Shown here piece after piece: positions 9,434 through 17,126 of a DNA stretch of 19,148 bases. The notes below the pieces were generated by a model that saw only the letters and a program-made list of their open reading frames with translations, did not search any database and had not been told where the DNA came from. The first letter of the stretch is position 1; every line of letters starts with the position of its first letter. The DNA is taken from assembly GCA_016800925.1 (NCBI GenBank), contig JABCPU010000996.1, positions 1-19,148 of the forward strand, given 5' to 3'. The position numbers and the translations under genes are program-made. This DNA comes from Suillus spraguei. Its lineage: Eukaryota > Basidiomycota > Agaricomycetes > Boletales > Suillaceae.

Positions 9434-10798
9434 GTTTGTAATTGTTTGATATGTGGCTGGCTCATGTATTTCCTCTCAATTCTCAACTACTAGTACATAC
9501 ATCTCCTACCCTGACTCGCTGGCAATCGATCTCGCTCAGTTCCTGCTTCACCGATTCTGATACCGGCCCTGAAGTAACAGACTCGAGTCATTCAACTGTC
9601 TTGTTCACTGTCCCAGGTAAATTTGTCCCACCGCCACAAAAACACTCTATGCGTAAACTCACCACCCTCACTGCCGCCATAGCTATATTATATTTCGTGC
9701 ACTTCACACCTTCTGTGACTTTCTAAACACAAACGCGTCTTGCCGCACCTCCCACGCAATATTGTCATAGCGCCCTCGTCGATCGCCCTGCATGTGAGAC
9801 TCTGGGTCTCGGAAGGATTGGGTCCTCCAGATAAGTGGTGCTATAAGTGAAGATGTATAGTGAGTGTTTTTCTCGTCTCTACTTCGTCTCTGCAATTCAA
9901 AAGCTGACAAGACAAGACACGTGTCAAATGTGTGCTTCTGCGCAGAATTGACCATTTGGTTGCCCCTAATAACGTGGAATATCCATTACAGGTGCTGGCA
10001 GGTTGGGCTGCGCCATTGTCTGGCAAAAAAATACAATGCAGCGGCTCAACTTACCAGCATCAGAGTGGCAGCGCACACTGTGACCCGGGATCCGGGTACG
10101 TGTGGAGATAATACAATTCTCCCTTAGACAAATTGGGCTGCTCATTTTCGAATTTCTTTGCCACTTCCCATGAAAGGGGTTTTTTTCAAGTCTCGCTTGT
10201 ACAGCGTTGCGACTGATCATGCGCTTTAGACAGCCTTTCAGCGCGCTTTACTAGCTCAGCAGTGAAGAAGACCAGAGGATTATCATATCATTGTAGAAGT
10301 GAAAGACATCACTTTTGTTGCAGCATGTTGATTGACAGGACACTCAAAATATACAGCATTTCGACGAACAGAGTCGCCAAGTTTTCATCGTACCTAGACT
10401 GTGGTCGGTACACAGATACTTATCCAGTGGTATTGGACGTAAGCTTGCAGAAGGATAAGTGCACTGGTGTAGTGTCGAGCCCGGCTAGCCAGCCGATTTC
10501 AGGACACATGACATCTGGCACATGGGAGGTCATGTGGTTGTCCCGTCTTAAAATACTTGGGACATGTGAGTCTTCATTTTTTGCCCCACTGGCGCGACAC
10601 CCTTGGTCCTCAATTTCATTTCCCTCAGAGTTATAGTATTTCAAAGTTCTGACACGAATTCGAACAACACTTGGACTCACTGTATATAGCACTCACTAGG
10701 TCCGAGGTCTAAGGCTCGTACTTCCTTGTTCCAAGCTCACATCTGGTAGCGGGCACGCCACCATTGCTCAAACTTAGTGCCATCAGCATCCCACTCGC
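9434..10798. other. Upstream region of the antiporter gene
   Basis: This stretch lies between the broken WD40 piece and the antiporter start. It holds only short open frames (such as 9442-9726 and 10262-10636 on plus, 10692-10420 on minus) with no recognisable motif and no splice-supported extension. It should contain the antiporter promoter; TATATAGC at 10681-10688 is a weak TATA candidate about 110 bases before the ATG. I see no transposon end and no inverted repeat shared with 12900-12960. Confidence 0.35.
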
Positions 10799-12947
10799 AT
10801 GGATTTAAACTTACTAGATGTTCGTATACATATCAACTCAAGCTTGCGATAGGTATCATTACAAATTCTTTTCCAGGTGTCCGCGCCAGGACTGGCGTAT
10901 ATCTGCCTTGGGGGTTTTGTAATGTCGGTTAGTTATATTTTTTTGAATTTCCTTGAACGCTGTACTTCGCCGACTGCATACCCAGTTCAACCACTTGTCA
11001 TGTGTCTCCGTCAATGAGCTGCATATCACCATTTCTCTTTACATCTGCATTATGCTGACTCTTGACCGTAGTTCTCCATGGCATCCCTCATACTGAAAGA
11101 GAAGGTGTGATAGTTGTCCCGTCTGCCGTAAACCCTTATCTGACGATCGATCTTTTCCCAGCTTTATATCAATGAAGTCGTCCTCGGAACGGGCTTTGGG
11201 ATCATTATAGGTCCTTATGCTGCCAATATTTTCACACCTCGTTCATGGGGTTCCTCGGAGAGTACCATCACATTGCAAGTCATGCGTATCGTCCTTGCCA
11301 CTGGCCTGTTCGCAGTAGGAGTCGAATTACCTTGTGCGTATATGAAAGAGCATGTCAGAAGCTTACTTGTAATGGTCGTGCCCACAATGGCCTTTGGCTG
11401 GGTTGTTATTGCCAGTATGTGTACCTTCTCAGTGACGATTTCCATTTGTTGATCATCCTGACAGGCGTCATACAAGCACTCTTCCCAGAGCTCAATTACG
11501 TCTCATCTCTTTGCATCGCTGCCTGTTTAACCCCGACGGACCCAGTCACATGTGCTGCCATTATTCGTCAGTTCTATCAACCGTAACATCAAAAGTGATA
11601 GAAGATCTCTGGTGTCTGAATTTGCTCTACAGGGGGAAAATACGCTACTAAACATGTTCCTGCGGATATCCGTTGGATATTGACCGCGGAGTCAGCATCA
11701 AATGATGGTCTTGCATACCCTTTTCTTGCGATATCTATATACCTCACCGTAGAGACGTCCGTTCGGACCGCCATTGGCAAGTGGTTCTTGGTGGGATGGC
11801 TATGTTTGTGCTTTTGGTTCTCTGACTGCTTCATGAGTACTCATTATGTTTCTAAAAAAAGACCAGGTCATTCTTGGCACCGTTTTCGGCGCCATTCTGG
11901 GTCAGTGAAGTCGCGTGATCATCTGATTGCGTTATTTTGATTGTATTACATTGGTGGTTCAGGTCATTTATTCTCCAAGCTCATGAAAATATGCCATGAT
12001 AAGGGCTTCATAGATCGAGAATCATACATTGCACAATATCTGGCACTATCCATCTTTACTATGGGAGTTGCGAGCACGATTGGTGCGGACGATCTTCTTG
12101 CAGCATTTGCAGCAGGTCTGCATGCACTCTGATGCGTGGTTACTTGGGTCTAACAATTCTTCAGGTTGTGCAATTTCCTGGGATGGTTACTTCCATGCGC
12201 AGACAGAAAATGACGCATTTTCTTCCGTAATCGATTATGTTTTGAACTGTGGCTGCTTCATCTACATCGGCGCTTGGCTACCTTTTGACGAGTATCACTC
12301 TCCTGAATATGGCATCACCCTTTGGAAGCTTGTTGTTCTGATGATTGCTATTTTGTTCTTGAGGCGAATTCCATTCCTATTAATGGTCTACAAGTTTGTT
12401 CCTGAGATTACTTCGTGGAAAGAAGCTCTATTCTGTGGCCACTTTGGTGCGTAGCTCCAGTCTTATGACTTTCGCCTCAATTCCAAATCCTCGATACAGG
12501 TCCAGTAAGTCGGTCAAATACCATTTATATATCCACTAACGTGTCCTAGATGGGAGTCGGTGCAGTTTTTGTGTCTTCCCTTGCGCTTACGCGATTGCCC
12601 ACTCCGCAAAACCCGCCTGCAAATCAAGCACAGTATCTTGCTGCAATTATTCAGCCTATCGTATCCTTCGTTGTTTTTGGTTCTATCATCGTTCGTATGT
12701 ATTGTCGTCGATAGTATTGTATTGTTGCTAATTTCAAAGCTATATAGATGGCCTGTCTATTCCGTTCTACAGGATCTGTCGTGGCATCCATTGCCGCACG
12801 ACCTTATCCCTGGACACCTTTCATGATATTGCGGGGTCAGCAGCAGACGTTGATGTTGAGCGAGGTTCTATGACTCCGGGCGTTATATCTGATGGATATA
12901 TTGTAGACAGCCTGCAGACCACCAAACAGATTGGTGCTGGATTGTGA
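10799..12947 (+). CDS. NHA1: Na+/H+ antiporter, fungal Nha1/Sod2 type
   Basis: Twelve exons give an uninterrupted 484-aa frame: 10799-10819, 10877-10927, 11072-11104, 11162-11414, 11465-11566, 11633-11803, 11862-11900, 11963-12115, 12165-12446, 12500-12504, 12550-12694 and 12748-12947. All introns are GT...AG, 45-66 nt apart from one of 144. The family exchanges Na+ or K+ for H+ across the plasma membrane. Visible features are LAYICLGGFV at the start (about residues 13-22), TPTDP with the conserved Asp near 145, ESASNDG (Asn-Asp near 177-178), GADDLLAAFAAG (Asp-Asp near 266-267), SWDGYF, FLRRIP and GHFGPMGVGAVF. The start MDLNLLD is a 7-codon exon with a weak donor (GTTCGT) and is the least certain part. 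The hydrophilic C-terminal tail is short for the family (about 60 residues after the last TM segment). The stop lies about 10 bases before WD40 similarity resumes, so the tail may have been cut by the junction. The gene sits inside WD40 copy 2, on the opposite strand. Confidence 0.85.
12500..12504 (+). other. 5-nt microexon in the antiporter gene
   Basis: Exon 9 ends in the first base of a Gly codon before GTGCGT (12447). Exon 11 starts ATGGGAGTC after CCTAG (12549). The five bases GTCCA between ACAG and GTAAGT supply the missing GT of Gly and a Pro codon, giving GHFGPMGVGAVF. This matches the conserved GHFGPxGVGA of fungal Nha antiporters. The flanking introns are 53 and 45 nt, and the second has a CTAAC branch-point candidate. 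Confidence 0.75.
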
Positions 12948-12957
12948 TGGCATCAGC

Positions 12958-13181
12958 TTTACCAACAAAGGGAGCTCCAACAGTCTCCAGCCGCGTAACC
13001 GCGTCAAACTCATAGATTGTCTTGGCATCATTAATATTATACAGAACTGACTCAGATTCAGAATTGAATTTAAATGCGGCTATCATGTTTTTGTTTTTGT
13101 TTGTCCAGAAGACTGGCGAAGACCGCAAAGTGGTGAATCCTCTGGGACTATGCTGATATTCAATTTCTGCGATTGGATATC
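12958..13181 (-). pseudogene. WD40 copy 2, middle piece
   Basis: The sequence matches copy 1 from about 4470 to 4685 on the same strand. The minus-strand reading gives FWTNKNKNMIAAFKFNS, AKTIYEFDA and TRLETVGAPF; copy 1 has FWTNKNKTIIAAFEFSS, AKTIYEFDA and STLETVGVPF. The left edge meets the antiporter segment. The right edge is TATC at 13178-13181, directly before the terminal inverted repeat of the next element. Confidence 0.8.
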
Positions 13182-13182
13182 T

Positions 13183-13241
13183 GTTACAGTTCGATTTGCC
13201 GATATGCCGCAACTTATTTTGAAGTCCGACCAATGTTTGTT
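13183..13241 (+). repeat. Left terminal inverted repeat
   Basis: It pairs with 16012-16070 in reverse complement at 53 of 59 positions. Several differences are C/T or G/A transitions. Similarity persists weakly for another 15-20 bases inward (GAACTTTATTGGTA against GAACTATTTGTTGGTA). Confidence 0.85.
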
Positions 13242-13740
13242 CCGAACTTTATTGGTATGTACCTATTCACGCCATGTTCTACGCCAGTCTGCGGCAACTC
13301 TGCGCGCCGTGCTCACTGAGGTAGATCCGCAGCTGCTGGCGAGCATTACTATTAATATCACAACATTAGTGGCGAATGAATCTATCCTTCGGATTCCTTC
13401 CCTGAGCTCACTGAGCAGCCCTTACCCTCCAGGATATGCGACTCACTCAGGCTGCGCAGTGCTTCATTCCCGCTATGACAGTAGTTGGTGTTGTGTTTCT
13501 CACTGCGTATGTTGATCTTAATCGTCGACTGTGCCTTTAGTTGTTATCAAGTCATTGGACCCTTCACTGATATTCCTACTGTTATTTATGTTAACGATTT
13601 CTCCGTGCTATCGTCTTTTCTGCATGACTGCATTGTGCTGCGTTTTGTTTCCAATCATAATGGGGTCACCGTGGAGTTGACATCTGGTCCTGCGCGCATT
13701 CCTACTATCGACAGTTGGTATAATTCTTAACAGACATTTC
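13242..13740. other. Left internal part of the TIR element
   Basis: No recognisable gene. One plus-strand frame reads on from the TIR to about 13515 with protein-like composition (ATLRAVLTEVDPQLLASITI...), then meets stops. A second plus frame at 13485-13730 is open but also unrecognised. They may be remnants of one decayed gene. Confidence 0.3.
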
Positions 13741-14667
13741 GACCGGTCTATCTAGCCTGAAGTATATTCCCACTGTCTTTTCTCCTTCTGCCGCATCCCA
13801 TATGGCTTTGAGACAGCATGACAATCATGTATGGTCTCATTACGACGATCAATATTATCACGACGGCTTGCAAACTCTGTCCGTATCTGTACTGACCCTT
13901 GTTGCCCCCGTTGTGTGCAGAAGAGAGCAGAGATTCGTACGAAGACTGCTGCTCTATGGAAAGCCAGACCACCGTGCTCTACTTCCAAGGCTTCCACTTC
14001 TCAGAACCTTCCTAGTAAGGTAAGTGCTTGCATTGGTTTCCGAACACCCTGTGCTAATGTGTCATGTAGATTTATTCCCGCTACCATAAGGGAGTGGGTT
14101 ATATCGTGTTTTACCACTGGGACATCATTCAAATCGATTGTCTTCCTGCGTCTGTTGCTCTTGTCCTTGAATGGTATTCTTCTCTCGTCTTCTTCGATTG
14201 CTCGTTCGCTCAGCCATTTGGGCCCAAGTTCGCGTTTCGCTGAAATCCCCATGGCCTCAGTGATTTATTGCCGTGCTCTCACTACCGATGTCGAGTTCGA
14301 GGTCGCGTGAGGTCTCGATGTTATGTTTGGGATGAACTGCATTGCTGCGTGACCACCGTTTTGTGGGAAGATGAGACTCCGTCTCCAATCCTCCATGTCT
14401 GGCCTTCAAGGTGGTGACAGTGTTTCACTGTCCTCGTTTTCTAGTATCTGCTCATTTCCTTCTGTGTTTCCAGAAACTCCGTGTATACTTAGTGGTAATG
14501 TCAATCACATTGAACTTGCTGCTAATGATGGTGAATTAGAATTATCTTAGTCTTCGTCCCTCGTCGGGGCAATTCTATTGTCTCGTAGACGTTCAGACTC
14601 GAACTTTACTGTCCATGTCATCTTTTCGGGCAGTGTCAATCAGGGGCCCCATAGGTTTTCAACTTAG
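13741..14667 (+). pseudogene. Unidentified decayed open reading frame within the TIR element
   Basis: One frame stays readable for about 300 codons, interrupted by TAG at 13753, TGA at 13819, TGA at 14308, TGA at 14350, TAG at 14548 and a final TAG at 14665. The three internal TGA codons are each explained by one C-to-T change in a CGA arginine codon, the signature of methylated-CpG decay. Readable pieces include RICTDPCCPRCVQKRAEIR, TDVEFEVA, GLDVMFGMNCIAA and the Ser-rich MSGLQGGDSVSLSSFSS. DVxxGMxxIAA loosely recalls the end of a retropepsin domain, but too little matches to assert it. It could be the body of the element's own protein or a captured gene fragment. Confidence 0.4.
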
Positions 14668-14693
14668 GATGAGTCGTCAAGTGGGAGTTAAAG

Positions 14694-14778
14694 ACTTTAG
14701 CCTGGCTAGTGTGGTTACCACAACAGAATCGAAATCTGTTTCTCTTGGACTACGCAGGTTCGAAACCTGCTGAACTAC
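14694..14778 (+). tRNA. tRNA-like unit 1, anticodon CGA (Ser-type), probably pseudo
   Basis: Anticodon arm 14723-14739: five-pair stem ACAGA/TCTGT and 7-nt loop ATCGAAA, giving anticodon CGA (serine UCG). T arm 14754-14770: stem GCAGG/CCTGC and loop TTCGAAA, containing an intact Pol III B box GGTTCGAAACC. A 14-base variable region separates them, which is the type II layout of Ser and Leu tRNAs. The 5' side is poor: no convincing 7-bp acceptor stem pairs with TGAACTA, and the D arm is irregular. Seven T follow at 14781-14787 as a Pol III terminator. Confidence 0.5.
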
Positions 14779-14848
14779 AGTTTTTTTCTATCAGAACGCA
14801 CTTTGACATTCATTCATGGACGGTTTCTTCAGAAGTTCACCGCAACTG

Positions 14849-14927
14849 GTCTTAGTCAGGTGGTTGCCACAACAGAATCAAAATCTGTTTCTCTTGGACT
14901 GTGCAGGTTTGAAACCTGCCGACGACA
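14849..14927 (+). tRNA. tRNA-like unit 2, anticodon loop ATCAAAA, probably pseudo
   Basis: Anticodon arm 14872-14888 with a perfect stem and CAA in the anticodon position. T arm 14903-14919 with loop TTTGAAA, so its B box has lost the usual C (GGTTTGAAACC). A GTCTTAG at the 5' end pairs five of seven with CGACGAC at the 3' end. A short D hairpin GGT-GGTT-GCC is possible. Seven T follow at 14931-14937. Confidence 0.4.
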
Positions 14928-14998
14928 AGGTTTTTTTCTATTGAAACACACCTTGACATTCACTCATGGATGGCTTCTTTAGAAGTTCATCGTAACTG

Positions 14999-15077
14999 GT
15001 CTTAGCTAGGCGGTTGCCACAACAGAATCAAAATCTGTTTATCTTGAACTGTGCGGGTTCAAAACCTGCCGATGACG
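14999..15077 (+). tRNA. tRNA-like unit 3, anticodon loop ATCAAAA, probably pseudo
   Basis: Anticodon arm 15022-15038 with CAA in the anticodon position; T arm 15053-15069 (GCGGG/CCTGC with one G-T pair, loop TTCAAAA). The A-box-like TAGCTAGGCGG at 15003-15013 differs from TRGCNNAGYGG at one position. A D hairpin GGC-GGTT-GCC is possible. GTCTTAG and CGATGAC pair at five of seven. Six T follow at 15081-15086. Confidence 0.4.
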
Positions 15078-15147
15078 AGGTTTTTTCTATCAGAACACAC
15101 TTTGATGTTCACTCGTGGACGGTTTCTTTGAAAGTTCACCGTAGCTG

Positions 15148-15226
15148 GTGTTAGCCTGGTGGTTGCCACGACAGAATCAAAATCTGTTTCTCTTGGACTG
15201 TGCAGGTTCGAAACCTGCCGACGACA
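15148..15226 (+). tRNA. tRNA-like unit 4, anticodon loop ATCAAAA, probably pseudo
   Basis: Anticodon arm 15171-15187 with CAA in the anticodon position; T arm 15202-15218 with intact GGTTCGAAACC. The A-box-like TAGCCTGGTGG is close to consensus. Six T follow at 15230-15235. The acceptor stem is weak because the 5' strand reads GTGTTAG. Confidence 0.4.
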
Positions 15227-15295
15227 AGGTTTTTTCTATCGGAACACACCTTGATATTCACCCGTGATGGTTTCTTTGGCAGTTCATTGTAACTA

Positions 15296-15365
15296 GTCTT
15301 AGCCTGATGGTTACCACAACAGAATCAAAATCTGTTTCTCTTAGGTTCAAAACCTGCTGATGACA
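15296..15365 (+). tRNA. tRNA-like unit 5, shortened by about 9 bases
   Basis: Anticodon arm 15319-15335 has CAA in the anticodon position. Between it and the T arm about nine bases (GGACTGTGC in the other units) are missing, which removes the outer part of the T stem. GGTTCAAAACC remains. Eight T follow at 15369-15376. Confidence 0.4.
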
Positions 15366-15442
15366 GCATTTTTTTTATCGGAACACACCTTGACATCCAC
15401 TCATGGATGGTTTCCTTAGAGGTCCATCTTAACTGGTCTTAG

Positions 15443-16011
15443 CCCCTGTGCAAATTGTTGATGCAACATTGATATTTACTCCATGGCGAGTCGTGCCTTC
15501 GGACACGTTCGAAAACTAATTATATTGTGCTCTGCGTAAACCCCCCTCTGAGTCCTCTCACTACCTTGATTGCAGTAGATCGCGCCTTGGATATCTATGA
15601 ACTGACTCGCAAACTTCAAACTCAGCCTCCGTTGGTTGTTTCTTCGTGTATTCCTGAGCAGCTTCAAGGGGTTCGTACATTGATAGGTTCTCGGTCAAAT
15701 TGCAAGGCCTGCAGGCTCTGAGCTTCACAATTCTTTGTCTGTGGGACAAGTGTATTGGTTAATAACGTGCTCACGCTGCTTCCCTTTGCCAACGTAACTG
15801 AACTGACAGCGAGATTGTATACTGTGTGACCCGCGTCTAAGATACTTATGTCTTATGCACGAACCTTTGAAGCCGTGCCGGAATTCATCACTATTCAGCT
15901 CAAGACACGGAGCTCCGGGTCGGGGATTGGCACCATTACTAATAGTAGTAGCCGCACTTGTGACTTTTTGTGACACAAAATTCGAGGTCTACCAACAAAT
16001 AGTTCAAGATA
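15443..16011. other. Right internal part of the TIR element
   Basis: Between the array and the right inverted repeat there is no recognisable gene. A plus frame at 15527-15721 (LTTLIAVDRALDIYELTRKLQTQPPLVV...) looks protein-like and may be a fragment. The frame at 15855-16304 owes its length to reading across the TIR into WD40 antisense sequence. Confidence 0.3.
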
Positions 16012-16070
16012 AACAAACATCGATCGGACTTCAAAATACGTCGCGGCAAATCGGCAAATCGAACCGTAAC
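16012..16070 (-). repeat. Right terminal inverted repeat
   Basis: Reverse complement of 13183-13241 at 53 of 59 positions. It is followed by one C and then TATC, the duplicated target site. Confidence 0.85.
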
Positions 16071-16071
16071 C

Positions 16072-16501
16072 TATCGTCCACCATAATCAAGGCACGTCCC
16101 CCAATTCAACTCTTGATTGCGAGCTTCTTCGAGTCTGAAGAAAATCGAACCGCGCCCACCCGACCAATGCTCTTGAATGTACCAGCCACGAGACTCGAAT
16201 GTTTTCACAATCCCTTTGTCAGGCTTTCAGCTCTCCGCTATCACCACCAGCGACAACCCATCGGTCATCCCTTGATACCGTCACTGCATATATCTGCTTC
16301 TTGAAAACATCCCGCGCTTCTTCAGTCTCTTTTCCTGCCTTCAGATGCCATTGCCAAGTGGTCTTGTCCCAAGACCCGCTGATCATTCGCTGGCCGTCCG
16401 GAAAGTAGGATATGAATAGAATGTGATTTCCATGACCCTTCAAAGTCGTTGCCGGTTTCAGAATTAGTCTCTTGGTAGCCGCCTTCGTTGGTGCAGAAGC
16501 C
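16072..16501 (-). pseudogene. WD40 copy 2, N-terminal piece with internal deletion
   Basis: The start MASAPTKAATKRLILKPATT (ATG at 16499-16501) corresponds to MAYASTKAATTKWILKPITT of copy 1. The first WD repeat is kept (GHGNHILFISYFPDGQR, then QWHLKAGKE). After GGDSGELKA the frame is lost. At about 16195 roughly 110 bases present in copy 1 (about 4793-4902, the region encoding the third WD repeat) are missing. The left edge is the TATC next to the TIR element. With 8765-9433 and 12958-13181 it makes up one colinear, broken gene. Confidence 0.75.
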
Positions 16502-16635
16502 ATAGTGGTATCTTTGTGAGCGAAACTGCGAAGAGTCGAGTACGGGCAAAAGTGAGGTTTCCCGGCGTCAGTGTATCAAGTATATGACTAACGGTGGGAG
16601 TGGATCGGAAATAGGATTTTAGTCAAGCTAAACAT

Positions 16636-17126
16636 CAGTCTATCCCCGCTGGAAATACAGTTGATATTCTGTCGGTTCTGTTTAGCAGCGATGAACTTGA
16701 GGTGCGACGAGTGATAAATTCCTGAATGTGAGTGTATCTGTTGGCTTCGGGCGCTGCCTCACAGATATGATATACCCTAACACGCCCCTCCTGCATTACC
16801 CATCTATGCTGTGCGCTGCGCCTTAATTTTGTTTATCACATTTTCTTCTCCTTGCTTCTTGGCTCACAGCTATTTACCAAAGAGTCATTCCCGTTTTCCT
16901 TTTTTATGATCGCTCGTTTCACTTTGGACACGGCAGGTCGGACCACCTTTCCTCATCCCTCATCCCACCATATCAAAGTGCTCTGAGTATGTGCACATCC
17001 AAGGCTTTATTACCTCCCTATCAACCCACAGAACCTTGCAGATATGCGGATGTTTTTTGGCAGCTTATAATCTTCTGTTGTCACGCAGGCCAGTCACCTT
17101 TTGAATCCACAAAAGCTTCGATATTT
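16636..17126 (-). repeat. WD40-promoter repeat, copy C
   Basis: Upstream of the copy-2 start, this matches copy B (5379-5795) over its length, including the TATA-like block near 16763-16775, CCCTATCAACCCACAGAACC at 17018-17037, and AAAGCTTCGA near 17111. It shows that WD40 copy 2 was duplicated together with its promoter. Confidence 0.65.

Larger units (their letters stand above)
14694..15442 (+). repeat. Tandem array of five tRNA-Ser-like units, period about 149 bp
   Basis: Equivalent points (start of ACAGA) fall at 14723, 14872, 15022, 15171 and 15319, so spacings are 149, 150, 149 and 148. Each unit has a tRNA-like body of about 70-85 bases, then a run of 6-8 T, then a spacer of about 65 bases with shared blocks (GAACACAC, TTGACATTCA, GGTTTCTT, GTTCA and ACTGGTCTTAG). 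A sixth unit starts at about 15425 but breaks off after TTAGCCCCTG. The array is inside the TIR element. Confidence 0.85.
13182..16071. mobile_element. 2.89-kb element with long terminal inverted repeats, inserted in WD40 copy 2
   Basis: The ends are inverted repeats: 53 of 59 bases agree between 13183-13241 and the reverse complement of 16012-16070 (left end GTTACAGTTCGATTTGCCGA), with weaker similarity further in. TATC flanks both sides (13178-13181 and 16072-16075), while the equivalent unoccupied site in WD40 copy 1 (around 4678) has TATC once. This is the pattern of a transposition with a 4-bp target duplication. Inside are a decayed open frame (13741-14667), an array of tRNA-like units (14694-15442) and an unassigned frame at 15527-15721. 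No transposase is recognised, so the element is probably non-autonomous or badly decayed. The superfamily is not assigned. Confidence 0.8.

Noticed and set aside
9442..9726. Plus-strand frame with a hydrophobic end
   Set aside because: No motif, no splice support, and it begins at the WD40 insertion junction; may be chance.
10081..10098. GC-rich palindrome around CCCGGGATCCGGG
   Set aside because: The symmetry is imperfect and short, with no terminator or binding-site context.
10262..10636. 124-codon plus-strand frame upstream of the antiporter
   Set aside because: Composition does not look like conserved protein and I recognise no family.
12883..13233. A single 116-aa minus-strand gene
   Set aside because: The frame is a chance fusion of the transposon TIR, WD40 fragment and antiporter antisense sequence.
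14694..15442. CRISPR-like array
   Set aside because: The units are about 149 bp, the whole unit is repeated rather than short repeats with unique spacers, and the genome is eukaryotic.
14694..15442. Five functional canonical tRNA genes
   Set aside because: Acceptor stems pair at five of seven or fewer, D arms are short or irregular, and unit 5 lacks part of the T arm.
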